Assembly (NCBI RefSeq): GCF_009728735.1
Contig: NZ_CP024636.1
Location: forward strand, 965,409 to 983,648
DNA length: 18,240 nt
Direction: 5' to 3'
DNA from: Pantoea phytobeneficialis
GTDB taxonomy: Bacteria; Pseudomonadota; Gammaproteobacteria; Enterobacterales; Enterobacteriaceae
Position numbers and translations under genes: made by a program
The notes under the pieces: model-generated
What the model was told of the DNA's origin: nothing
Databases searched by the model: none
Seen by the model: only the letters and a program-made list of their open reading frames with translations
Shown: positions 1 to 7,239 of the stretch, piece after piece
Numbering within the stretch: the first letter of the stretch is position 1
Layout of the letters: every line of letters starts with the position of its first letter

Positions 1-130
1 TCCCACAGGTAACAGGATCGCCTTCCCTTGCCTGAGGCTTGCCGAAAGAAAAACCCTGCGCTGTTCCTGCGGTAATTTTACCGCCGCATTTAGTCTTGTC
101 ACCCTGACAAAGCACGATGCCTTTCGCCAT
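1..130 (-). CDS. PAAR-domain protein, N-terminal 43 residues (runs off left edge)
   Basis: This is the start of a second PAAR gene; the rest lies beyond the window. The ATG is at 130-128 and the reading frame is open to base 1. The 43 visible residues are identical to those of the PAAR effector at 717-1874: MAKGIVLCQG at the start, Cys8 and Cys15, and GDPVTC at residues 38-42. The two nucleotide differences in the coding part (positions 41 and 56) are both silent. PAAR proteins cap the VgrG spike of the type VI secretion system (T6SS) and carry toxic C-terminal domains. AGGA lies about 8 nt before the ATG, as in the other copy. Whether this copy has its own toxin domain or is a truncated leftover cannot be decided here. 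Confidence 0.8.
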   Translation of the reverse strand, partial: MAKGIVLCQGDKTKCGGKITAGTAQGFSFGKPQAREGDPVTCG

Positions 131-256
131 TTCCCTGGTCCTGTGTTGCCCTTTTATCCGTCAGCGGGGGAGTCTACTTTTTAATCGGTAGTGAGTAAAT
201 CAGCAAAAATCATTTGATGCAGGGAAATTCAAAAAATGTGAAGCTGCTCTGATTAA
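1..256. repeat. Direct repeat, left copy (PAAR 5' end plus upstream DNA)
   Basis: Bases 1-256 match 1745-2000 at a constant offset of 1744 with only four substitutions (41, 56, 161 and 245) and no gaps. The repeat covers the first 43 codons of the PAAR gene and 126 bp upstream of its ATG. Similarity stops abruptly after GATTAA at 256/2000. The left boundary is outside the window, so the repeat may be longer. Confidence 0.95.
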
Positions 257-463
257 AATTGATTGGTCTGTTTTTATTTTTTCAAACTATCTTTTGACGT
301 AATTAAATGATGATTGATAATATGTTGAATAATCGTACTTCTTCAGTCTGAATATATTGTTTTTTAGTTGTAAGAAACCTATTTTTGCTTATGAAGTCAT
401 CTCACGATGATACATCGATTTTGTTAATTATTATAAAAAGTTTATGTCTGGATGGATTCAGGA
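257..463. other. AT-rich spacer without a gene
   Basis: This 207-bp stretch lies between the end of the left repeat and the stop codon of the immunity-like gene. Together with the non-coding part of the repeat (131-256) it makes a gap of 333 bp. It is strongly AT-rich with many T runs. I see no credible ORF, RNA gene or hairpin terminator in it. It probably holds the 3' untranslated region of the toxin-immunity pair and the distal upstream region of the left PAAR gene. Confidence 0.6.
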
Positions 464-739
464 TTATCTTACTTTCTTGAATATAATCAGGATCAAGGGG
501 ACGCAGATAATAAACCCCAGGAAGGCTATGTCAAGGATTAGATTTATATATTCAATCATATATTCAATTGTAGCCCAATACTCAGTTAAAGGGACGAAAT
601 CAGATTGTTGCAGTGTTAGATTTTCGTATATGTCTGAGTAAGATATCGAGGCTATTATCAGACTAAGGAAGTAGGAGATTGATAAAATCATAATCCCACC
701 CCAACGAAGAATAAATTTAGTCTTTTTCGTCAATGTCAT
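464..739 (-). CDS. Small two-helix membrane protein, probable immunity protein of the PAAR effector
   Basis: This encodes 91 residues. I recognise no family. It has a positively charged N-terminus (KKTK at 5-8), a hydrophobic helix at about 12-33, a polar loop at about 34-64, a second helix at about 65-87, and a basic end (KKVR). This predicts both termini in the cytoplasm and a periplasmic loop. Its start lies inside the 3' end of the PAAR effector gene, with a 23-bp overlap (717-739), so the two are almost certainly co-translated. Position directly after the toxin, small size and a periplasm-facing loop are what is expected of an immunity protein against a cell-wall- or membrane-acting T6SS effector. 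The immunity role is inferred from context only. Confidence 0.65.
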   Translation of the reverse strand: MTLTKKTKFILRWGGIMILSISYFLSLIIASISYSDIYENLTLQQSDFVPLTEYWATIEYMIEYINLILDIAFLGFIICVPLILIIFKKVR

Positions 740-1874
740 AAGAACCTACAAAAAAACCACCAATGGTTCCACCTGAGTATGGGGATAAAGAATCGCCAGT
801 AGTAGCGATTCCAGCAGCAACTTGATTGGCTATTCCGTCGAGAGACTTTGGTAAAGGGTGGATGCTATCATCATTAGAAAATTGTTTTTTAAAATTATTC
901 GTCATTTCCATGACGAGCATAGAAGACATGTCCACTGCTTTTTTTCCTAAATATCTTTGTAGAGATAAAGGAACAGTAAAGTCTTCCTCTGCTTCGATGG
1001 GTAGCTGTGTAGTTAATGAACTATAACTATTATTAAATACAGTTGAACCGGAAAATTTTATTCCAGAGATGGAATGTGTTGTACAGTTATTTCCAGTAAC
1101 ATCATACTTGTCTATAGTACGACCTCTCCTTTGAGTTGTTTCAGGCATTCTCTCTGTTTTAATTGCTGGAGTACCTTTAATCCATAGATCTTCAAAGTAA
1201 TATCTGGTCAGTGTTATGTCTGCGTCATTGATGTGAAATACACTAGCATTCATTTTATAAAGTTCCTTTTTATAGTAGTCTTCTGCATCTTCATCCTTCA
1301 AAAAGTTGAGGATTCCATCCCCCGTCAGCCCACCAGGGCCTCGTCGACCAAACCGCCCATACGTATATAGATATATATGATCATTTTCATGTACAGAAAC
1401 AAACGTGTGTCCTGCACCGATGATTTCTGTCCAGATATAAACGCCATCTGGAATAGGTTTTTCATTTTGTTGGCTGATAACAAGTTGCCTGTTTTGCTCC
1501 AGAAGATTTTGGATAAATTGATTCGGTTTTGTTGCCGTTTCAGCAGGCACTTGTTTGGTGGCATCCATCCCCCTCATCACCGGAGCATCTTCCTGCGTAT
1601 AAGTAGGATAAAGATTGGAAGGAATAATTTTCGCCTTACAGGGGCAGGAGCTGTGGCTGTCCAGCGAGCCGGCAATACGCTTATTATCGGGTCCGCTGGT
1701 ATAGTGAGATATACCGCCAATGATTCGATACGTTTTGCCATTTTTCCCACAGGTAACAGGATCGCCTTCCCTTGCCTGAGGCTTACCGAAAGAAAAACCT
1801 TGCGCTGTTCCTGCGGTAATTTTACCGCCGCATTTAGTCTTGTCACCCTGACAAAGCACGATGCCTTTCGCCAT
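717..1874 (-). CDS. PAAR-domain T6SS effector with putative permuted papain/NlpC-P60-like toxin domain
   Basis: This 385-residue protein is a specialised PAAR effector. Residues 1 to about 85 form the PAAR tip, with Cys8, Cys15, GDPVTC at 38-42, the His/Cys-rich stretch around 74-79 and the closing AKIIPS motif. A linker (86-140) follows. Residues about 141-290 look like a permuted cysteine hydrolase: GAGHTFVSV with His156, the aromatic strand and YGRFG around 172-176, then GNNCTTHSI with Cys264. The His-before-Cys order is typical of permuted papain-like folds such as LRAT, YiiX and permuted NlpC/P60, whose members cleave amide or ester bonds. The substrate could be peptidoglycan or lipid; this is inference. 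The C-terminal 95 residues have no recognised motif. The next gene overlaps by 23 bp and is the likely immunity partner. No vgrG lies nearby, so this is an orphan PAAR module. AGGA precedes the ATG by 8 nt. Confidence 0.8.
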   Translation of the reverse strand: MAKGIVLCQGDKTKCGGKITAGTAQGFSFGKPQAREGDPVTCGKNGKTYRIIGGISHYTSGPDNKRIAGSLDSHSSCPCKAKIIPSNLYPTYTQEDAPVMRGMDATKQVPAETATKPNQFIQNLLEQNRQLVISQQNEKPIPDGVYIWTEIIGAGHTFVSVHENDHIYLYTYGRFGRRGPGGLTGDGILNFLKDEDAEDYYKKELYKMNASVFHINDADITLTRYYFEDLWIKGTPAIKTERMPETTQRRGRTIDKYDVTGNNCTTHSISGIKFSGSTVFNNSYSSLTTQLPIEAEEDFTVPLSLQRYLGKKAVDMSSMLVMEMTNNFKKQFSNDDSIHPLPKSLDGIANQVAAGIATTGDSLSPYSGGTIGGFFVGSYDIDEKD

Positions 1875-2000
1875 TTCCCTGGTCCTGTGTTGCCCTTTTA
1901 TCCGCCAGCGGGGGAGTCTACTTTTTAATCGGTAGTGAGTAAATCAGCAAAAATCATTTGATGCAGGGAAATTCAAAAAATGTGAAGCGGCTCTGATTAA
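1745..2000. repeat. Direct repeat, right copy (PAAR 5' end plus upstream DNA)
   Basis: This is the partner of 1-256 (252 of 256 identical). It contains codons 1-43 of the intact PAAR effector gene and the 126 bp before its ATG, which presumably include the promoter. Recombination between the two copies would excise 1744 bp holding the toxin domain, the immunity gene and one PAAR end. Confidence 0.95.
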
Positions 2001-2052
2001 CATGAATGGTCAACTTTAGCCAATTCATTATCTGTTGATTCAGTTGGCAGCA

Positions 2053-2652
2053 TTATGAAAATGCAGCCGCAACATTTCTTAATTCAGAAAGTTGTTCGGG
2101 TTTGTCATTCTGGATAATGTCTTCATTTATCTTAAGTATTACGGCTTTAATTACATCGGTATTTTTTTCAATATGTTGCTTCGCCATAAGCTCATTGAGT
2201 TCGTTGAGCTGCCAGGGAGTTATCTTTATCGAGATTCTTTTTGAAGCTTTGGCTTTGGCTAAATCACCATTCAATAGCTTTGCTAAATCCGGCTGCTCAT
2301 AGCGTCCAGAGTTTAAGGCATGAATATAATAAAGTATCAGCGCACGGCTGAAGCTATCATCCACAGCGGGGTTTATTTTCTGAGAGGCTACATTTAAGAT
2401 GTCCAGAAAATGTGCCGGAACCCTTACCTCTAAAGATGCCCTTATTTTTTCGTACTCCTCTTTGATCTTTGGTGTCGATTGCGCTGGAATGCTGACGACT
2501 TCATGGCAGTTATTACATACAGCCGCTAAAATATTTTTAACAGTGCCACTTTTATCATTGAAATCGACATCGCGTAATAAATAGGTCGCCTGACTTTTTC
2601 CACAGTTATGGCAGATAACCTGTCGTGTATCACCTTCTTTAACGATTCTCAT
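2053..2652 (-). CDS. Zinc-binding/ribbon-helix-helix antitoxin (MqsA-like N-terminus)
   Basis: This encodes 199 residues. The N-terminal part has two knuckles, CHNC (Cys14, Cys17) and CNNC (Cys46, Cys49), spaced as in the zinc-binding toxin-neutralising domain of MqsA/YgiT-type antitoxins. The C-terminal part lacks an obvious MqsA helix-turn-helix. Instead, about 73-112 and 138-180 each show a short beta strand then two helices (SLEVRVPAHFLDIL..., RISIKITPWQLNEL...), which look like two ribbon-helix-helix DNA-binding segments. It follows the toxin gene with a 14-nt gap and has a strong Shine-Dalgarno, AGGAGAGG (complement of 2658-2665), unlike the toxin gene. That would favour antitoxin excess. 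The antitoxin role is inferred from domain order and pairing; exact family membership is uncertain. Confidence 0.6.
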   Translation of the reverse strand: MRIVKEGDTRQVICHNCGKSQATYLLRDVDFNDKSGTVKNILAAVCNNCHEVVSIPAQSTPKIKEEYEKIRASLEVRVPAHFLDILNVASQKINPAVDDSFSRALILYYIHALNSGRYEQPDLAKLLNGDLAKAKASKRISIKITPWQLNELNELMAKQHIEKNTDVIKAVILKINEDIIQNDKPEQLSELRNVAAAFS

Positions 2653-2666
2653 CTTAACCTCTCCTG

Positions 2667-2963
2667 CTATCTATGAACGCTGATAAAGATAATGTCGGGT
2701 TCAATGAAATAAAACTTTACGTACCAATAACAGCCATCTTTATATGGACGGCATAGATGAACGTAAGTATGACTGTCCTGATGATGTGGGCTGTAAGTAT
2801 ATTGATCCCCAAATGTTCGCTGTATCAAAGAAATTACATATTCTTCGTCTATTTCCCCAACAGAAAACAGATTCTTCGTATCAATATCGCACCTTGCTTC
2901 ATGGTCATAGCATCCATTTTTCAGACAGCTTATTGCCTTAGACTTTATCTCTTTGAAAGCCAT
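2667..2963 (-). CDS. MqsR/RelE-like toxin of a type II toxin-antitoxin pair
   Basis: This 98-residue protein resembles MqsR-type mRNA interferases in its second half. An MqsR-like segment runs from SPHHQDSHTYVHLCRPYKDG (59-78) through WYVKFYF (80-86) to the final strand IIFISVHR (91-98). This parallels the QDVYRP, VYLKI and LIVSFKE regions that I recall from MqsR. Lys83 and His97/Arg98 are candidate catalytic residues by analogy. The N-terminal half (KAISCLKNG, then SVGEIDEEYVISLIQ) also fits the helical start of that fold. It is the first gene of the pair, as in mqsRA, and lacks a good Shine-Dalgarno. Sequence similarity is weak, so it may belong to a different RelE-fold family; a toxin identity is more secure than the family name. 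Confidence 0.5.
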   Translation of the reverse strand: MAFKEIKSKAISCLKNGCYDHEARCDIDTKNLFSVGEIDEEYVISLIQRTFGDQYTYSPHHQDSHTYVHLCRPYKDGCYWYVKFYFIEPDIIFISVHR

Positions 2964-2977
2964 TCTACATTTCTTGT

Positions 2978-3006
2978 ATTTTGTACGACCATTTACGTAC
3001 GGTCAA
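2978..3006 (-). promoter_or_regulatory. Putative promoter with overlapping dyad operator for the toxin-antitoxin pair
   Basis: On the minus strand, TTGACC (complement of 3001-3006) and CAAAAT (complement of 2978-2983) form a -35/-10 pair with a 17-bp spacer. The spacer holds a dyad, GACC (2987-2990) facing GGTC (3001-3004), and the palindrome CGTACG (2996-3001). An operator inside the promoter fits autorepression by the antitoxin. The predicted start site lies only about 8 nt before the toxin ATG, so the toxin message would be nearly leaderless. Prediction by eye only. Confidence 0.4.
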
Positions 3007-3201
3007 GCGTTGCCACACCCGAAAGGTGAGTCATTGAAAATGATGTTTTTAACTATATGATTTTATTGTTAATTAATGCTTTTCAGGCAAGAGCGAAAGT
3101 ATACGACGTTGTTTTTACATCGGGTATCGTAAACGATTAAATTTGAGGTAAGTCACGCAGAACGATGCATCAAAAGCGACCACCGTGCCGCGCATTTCCC
3201 A

Positions 3202-3897
3202 TCATGACTCCGCAACCCGTCGATACATCCTCCTCGGATGACCAATCTTGCCGTACTGCATCTCCACCGCCAGAAAACCCGCATCCACGCAGTGTTCCAG
3301 ATAGCGTCGGGTAGTGGTTTTACTCAGTCCGGTTTCGCTCACCACCTCGTCCACGGAAAAACAACGTTGTGCGGCTTCGGCAAACATTCTTTGTACCAGC
3401 GCCAGCGTCTTTTCTTCTATACCTTTGCTGCCGTTATCCTGGCGGTAATTTTTCGCCTGAAGTTGATAGAGCGAATCAACGTTTTGCTGATCAACAATCT
3501 TCCATACTCGCTGCTGTTCGGCGAATTGCACAAAACGTTCCAGTGATTGGCTTAAACGCTTCCATGAGACAGGCTTGAGAATATAGTCGAAGGCACCATT
3601 GCGGATTGCCTGGCTACAGGTATCCATATCGCTGGCGGCAGTGATAAAAATTACCGAACAGTTGGCGTGCAAAACCAATGGATCGCTGATCAACGTGATG
3701 CCTTTACCGTCCGGCAAATAATTGTCGAGCAGCACCAGCTTTGGCTGCTTGCTCTTCATTAACACCCGAGCTTCAGCGAGTGACGAGGCAACCCCCACCA
3801 GCCGCAGGCGCGGATGTTCGCCGATCAGATCGGCATGCAACTGCGCGAGTGTGTTTTCATCTTCTACAATCAATACGTCTATCATTTCAGGTTGCAT
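3202..3897 (-). CDS. citB: Response regulator of the citrate two-component system (CitB/DpiA family)
   Basis: This 231-residue regulator controls citrate genes after phosphorylation by CitA. The receiver domain (about 6-125) has the acidic pocket E12/D13, the phosphoacceptor Asp58 in LLDNYLPDG, Thr86 and Lys108 (KPVSW). The output domain (about 160-230) has a helix-turn-helix with SETGLSKTTTRRYLEHC (187-203) and the ending GKIGHPRRMYR, as in E. coli DpiA and Klebsiella CitB. The frame stays open upstream to 4023, but that part reads through citA. I chose ATG 3897 because GGAAG lies about 9 nt before it; ATG 3885 is the alternative. The chosen start overlaps the citA stop by 11 bp, so the pair is translationally coupled. 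The name citB rather than dpiA follows the CitS-type transporter next door. Confidence 0.9.
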   Translation of the reverse strand: MQPEMIDVLIVEDENTLAQLHADLIGEHPRLRLVGVASSLAEARVLMKSKQPKLVLLDNYLPDGKGITLISDPLVLHANCSVIFITAASDMDTCSQAIRNGAFDYILKPVSWKRLSQSLERFVQFAEQQRVWKIVDQQNVDSLYQLQAKNYRQDNGSKGIEEKTLALVQRMFAEAAQRCFSVDEVVSETGLSKTTTRRYLEHCVDAGFLAVEMQYGKIGHPRRMYRRVAES

Positions 3898-5524
3898 AAT
3901 ACTGTTCTTCCAGCGTCGGAACGGGACGCGCCTGGTCGCCCATTTCAGGAATAAATAACGAAAAAATCGTACCTCGCGGGGCATTGTTAGAGACTTCAAT
4001 CGACCCGCCAACCTGCGTGACATAGCTGGCGATTAAATACAGGCCGATGCCATGATCGCCACTGCGCTTGGTGGTCATCCCGCGTTCAAAAATATGCTCA
4101 CGAATGGTCGGATCGATACCGATACCTTGATCCGCCACCTCAATGATCAGCTCCCGCTCATTAAGCAGGATCAGTACTTCCACTGGATCGTGAGGCAGAG
4201 GAGAGCGCTGGGTGGCTTCGATTGCATTATCCAGCAGGTTACCGATGATTGAGATCAGCTCGGCCTCTCCCAGCATACGACAAGGTCGCGCCATCTCGCA
4301 TAACGGATCAAAGGCTAACGCCACGCCTTTTTCCCGCGCCCGCGCCGCTTTGCCTAACAGCAGGCCGCACAGCGTCGGTGAGCTAAAACGGGCGGAGATA
4401 AAGTCCAGCAGTTCCTGCGCATGCTCTGACTGGGCCTGGATATAGCGCACCGCTTCGTCGTAACGTCCCATATGCAACAGCCCGGAGAGGGTGGTCATGC
4501 GATTTAACTGTTCATGGCGCATGATGCGCAGATTATCGACATAGCGTTTAACCTGGCTGAGTTGCGCACTCAGGCTGTCAATTTCGTTGCGATCTCGAAA
4601 GGTGATGACCCACCCCTGCAATTCATCCTCCAGCATAATTCGCACCCGGCTGGCGATCACCGTTAACTGATTGAAACGGCAAATTTCGTCGTGGGTATCG
4701 TTTTCCAGTATCACCTCGCGGGTGAAAAAGGGCACTGGAGCAATCACCTCGCTAATAGGATGACCACGTAGCAGGCGGGTTGGCTGGCTCAACCCTAAAA
4801 GTTTGCGTGCTGCCTGATTGATCACTTCAATGCGCAGCTCACTGTCGACCGCAATGACCCCTTCATAGATGGATTCCATCATGGCTTTCTGCTGGCGTAC
4901 CAGCAGACCAATTTCCCGTGGTTCCAGCGAGAAAATCTGTTTTTTGATCCCGCGGGTGAAAAACCAGGAAAAGATAAACAGGGCGGCCAGCAACAACACG
5001 GCGGCGATAAAGATATTGATCACTTTACTCAGCGTAATGGTGTCGAGATAGCTGGTGAGATAACCCACTGAGATAATGCCGATCACCTGATGGTTATCGT
5101 CAAATATCGGCGCTTTGCTGCGCAGAGATATTCCCAGCCCACCTTTGCGAATCGTGGTGGTGCTGATTCCGCGCAGCACTGCGTCATTGTCGCCGCCAAT
5201 CAGCTTTTTGCCGACAACCTCCCCGTGCGCCGAATGAAATAGATGAATTCCCTTATTATCCCCCACCACAATAAAGCTGGCATCGCTATGCAAAACCACC
5301 TGGTGCATAAATTGATTAATCGCCGGAATATCTTTGTCTGCGACCGCCTTGCGCAAATTCGGAATAATCGCGATCTCTTCTGCCTGTATTTTTGCTCTGG
5401 TGCTCATTTCCTGATAAAGCTGGCGACTGACATCCTGGTAGTAATAAATGCCGAGCAAAACAAACAAACCGGAGAAGAACAGCACCAGAGAAATAAAAAG
5501 TTTGATTTGGAAGGATAGCTTCAT
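3887..5524 (-). CDS. citA: Citrate sensor histidine kinase (CitA/DpiB family)
   Basis: This 545-residue membrane kinase senses external citrate and phosphorylates CitB. Order: transmembrane helix 1 (about 8-28), periplasmic PAS-like domain (30-165), helix 2 (about 168-190), cytoplasmic PAS (about 212-320), then the kinase. The periplasmic domain has GISLRSKAPIFDD (131-143); Arg135 and Lys137 match basic residues known to bind citrate in Klebsiella CitA. His337 in RHEQLNRM is the phosphoacceptor; the N box is GNLLDNAIEA (428-437), with DQGIGI (465-470) and GDHGIGLYLI (489-498) as ATP-binding boxes. The frame continues to a TTG at 5548, but the ATG at 5524 gives MKLSFQIK and fits the family. 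Neither start has a clear Shine-Dalgarno. It is divergent from the transporter gene. Confidence 0.92.
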   Translation of the reverse strand: MKLSFQIKLFISLVLFFSGLFVLLGIYYYQDVSRQLYQEMSTRAKIQAEEIAIIPNLRKAVADKDIPAINQFMHQVVLHSDASFIVVGDNKGIHLFHSAHGEVVGKKLIGGDNDAVLRGISTTTIRKGGLGISLRSKAPIFDDNHQVIGIISVGYLTSYLDTITLSKVINIFIAAVLLLAALFIFSWFFTRGIKKQIFSLEPREIGLLVRQQKAMMESIYEGVIAVDSELRIEVINQAARKLLGLSQPTRLLRGHPISEVIAPVPFFTREVILENDTHDEICRFNQLTVIASRVRIMLEDELQGWVITFRDRNEIDSLSAQLSQVKRYVDNLRIMRHEQLNRMTTLSGLLHMGRYDEAVRYIQAQSEHAQELLDFISARFSSPTLCGLLLGKAARAREKGVALAFDPLCEMARPCRMLGEAELISIIGNLLDNAIEATQRSPLPHDPVEVLILLNERELIIEVADQGIGIDPTIREHIFERGMTTKRSGDHGIGLYLIASYVTQVGGSIEVSNNAPRGTIFSLFIPEMGDQARPVPTLEEQYYAT

Positions 5525-5858
5525 AACGGCACACACCACAGCCAGCAAAGCGCCAATGTACCATTTTTTATCATCATTGTGCGTAGTTTACTGGAAACTT
5601 GTGATCCCTTGCACAGCAAGATCTGGCGCAAAAAATGACATGTTAAATACTCATTTTTGGAAATGTTATTAACATGTACCTCTGGATATAAAAACCATTA
5701 AAACCACGGCAATAATTAAGGTGTGAATCACAGAAAATAAAAGAAACCATAAAAACCATAGGTGCCATTAAAACTCCGGTTTTATTATGCTTTCCCTCAC
5801 ATAACCTACGCCATTAGCCCTTTACCCTGAAGGCACAAAATAACCAAGGGGCTTAATT
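5525..5858. promoter_or_regulatory. Divergent citA/citS control region with inverted repeat and CCATWAAAAC boxes
   Basis: This 334-bp AT-rich region separates citAB from the citrate operon and must hold both promoters. A perfect 9-bp inverted repeat, ACATGTTAA (5638-5646) and TTAACATGT (5669-5677), has a 22-bp gap. Three copies of CCATTAAAAC or CCATAAAAAC start at 5695, 5747 and 5765. A possible -10, TATTAT (5783-5788), lies just after the last box; there is no good -35, as expected for an activated promoter. These are candidate CitB sites by position only. AAGGGG (5846-5851) is the Shine-Dalgarno for the transporter at 7 nt. I saw no clear CRP or FNR consensus. Confidence 0.5.
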
Positions 5859-7217
5859 ATGAGCACAACTGACGATTCGTTTTCTGTTACCTCTGAATCA
5901 TTGGCGATTCAAAAGAAATCACTTAAGGACCGGTGGTGGCATATTATGGATACCTGGAAAATCGGGATTATTCCATTGCCATTATTTCTGCTGGCCGGGG
6001 CGTTGATTGCTATCGATTGTCTGGGCGGCAAGTTACCCAGCGATATTGTGGTGATGGTCGCGACACTGGCGTTTTTCGGTTTTGCCTGTGGTGAGTTTGG
6101 CAAACGTCTACCGATTGTGGGCAAACTGGGGGCTGCTGCGATTTGCGCCACCTTTATCCCGTCAGCGATGGTCTACTATGGCCTGCTGCCGGATGTGGTG
6201 GTGGAGTCCACCACCAAATTCTATAAATCCACCAACATCCTCTATCTCTACATCTGCTGCATTATTGTCGGCAGCATCATGAGCATGAATCGCACCACCC
6301 TGATTCAGGGATTCCTGCGTATTTTCTTCCCCATGTTGTGCGGTGAAATCGTCGGCATGCTGGTGGGAATGGGCGTTGGCCTGATGCTCGGTATGGAACC
6401 TTTCCAGATCTTCTTCTTTATTATTCTGCCGATCATGGCCGGTGGCGTTGGCGAAGGGGCGATCCCGCTGTCAATTGGCTACGCCACGCTGCTGCATATG
6501 GATCAGGGCGTTGCGCTTGGTCGCGTGTTGCCAATGGTGATGCTGGGTGGTCTGACGGCGATCATTATCTCCGGCTGCCTGAACCAACTTGGTAAGCGTT
6601 TTCCGCATTTGACCGGTGAAGGCCAACTGATGCCAAACCGCAGCAACGGCGACACCAAAGCGCCAGAAGCGGCACCGGGTAAAACCGATGTCACTACCAT
6701 CGCCGCCGGGGCGCTGTTGGCGGTGCTGTTGTACATGATCGGTATGCTCGGCCACAAACTGATTGGCCTGCCAGCGCCGGTTGGCATGCTGTTTGTCGCG
6801 GTGCTGATCAAGCTGGCACACGGTGTTTCACCACGCCTGCTGGAAGGGTCGCAGGTGGTGTACAAATTCTTCCAGACCTCGGTGACCTATCCCATCCTGT
6901 TTGCCGTTGGCGTGGCGATTACGCCGTGGGAGGAACTGGTGCACGCATTCACCATCAATAACCTGCTGGTGATCGTCAGCACCGTTTCTGCACTGGTCGC
7001 GACGGGCTTCTTTGTCGGCAAAAAGATCGGTATGCATCCTATCGATGTCGCCATCGTCTCCTGCTGCCAGAGCGGTCAGGGGGGCACCGGGGATGTCGCC
7101 ATCCTCACCGCGGGTAACCGTATGAGCCTGATGCCATTTGCTCAAATTGCCACCCGTATCGGCGGGGCGATCAACGTGTCGGTATCGCTGCTCATCCTCG
7201 GCAACTTCCTCGTCTGA
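5859..7217 (+). CDS. citS: Citrate transporter of the 2-hydroxycarboxylate (2HCT) family, CitS-like
   Basis: This 452-residue inner-membrane carrier imports citrate, probably with Na+ as in Klebsiella CitS (446 residues). It has a charged cytoplasmic N-terminus, many hydrophobic helices and the two family hairpin motifs: GGVGEG (195-200) in the first half and SGQGGTGD (405-412) in the second. Arg433, in ATRIGG near the C-terminus, matches the substrate-binding arginine of CitS (Arg428). This is a different family from E. coli CitT (DASS). It is the first gene of the operon, with a good Shine-Dalgarno, and is divergent from citAB, which supports citrate as substrate. Na+ rather than H+ coupling, and citrate rather than malate, are inferred from context and similarity. 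Confidence 0.9.
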   Translation: MSTTDDSFSVTSESLAIQKKSLKDRWWHIMDTWKIGIIPLPLFLLAGALIAIDCLGGKLPSDIVVMVATLAFFGFACGEFGKRLPIVGKLGAAAICATFIPSAMVYYGLLPDVVVESTTKFYKSTNILYLYICCIIVGSIMSMNRTTLIQGFLRIFFPMLCGEIVGMLVGMGVGLMLGMEPFQIFFFIILPIMAGGVGEGAIPLSIGYATLLHMDQGVALGRVLPMVMLGGLTAIIISGCLNQLGKRFPHLTGEGQLMPNRSNGDTKAPEAAPGKTDVTTIAAGALLAVLLYMIGMLGHKLIGLPAPVGMLFVAVLIKLAHGVSPRLLEGSQVVYKFFQTSVTYPILFAVGVAITPWEELVHAFTINNLLVIVSTVSALVATGFFVGKKIGMHPIDVAIVSCCQSGQGGTGDVAILTAGNRMSLMPFAQIATRIGGAINVSVSLLILGNFLV

Positions 7218-7239
7218 TTTATGCGTTACAGGAACGAAT

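Noticed and set aside
1377..1928. Plus-strand ORF of 183 codons
   Set aside because: It lies opposite the PAAR effector gene, has no family features, and its end is the complement of the duplicated PAAR start.
5720..5733. Possible CRP site around TGTGAATCACAG
   Set aside because: The TGTGA and TCACA half-sites overlap instead of being six bases apart, so it does not fit the CRP consensus.
6471..6865. Minus-strand ORFs of 116 and 120 codons
   Set aside because: Both are antisense to the transporter gene; the Gln/His/Arg-rich composition is typical of shadow frames.
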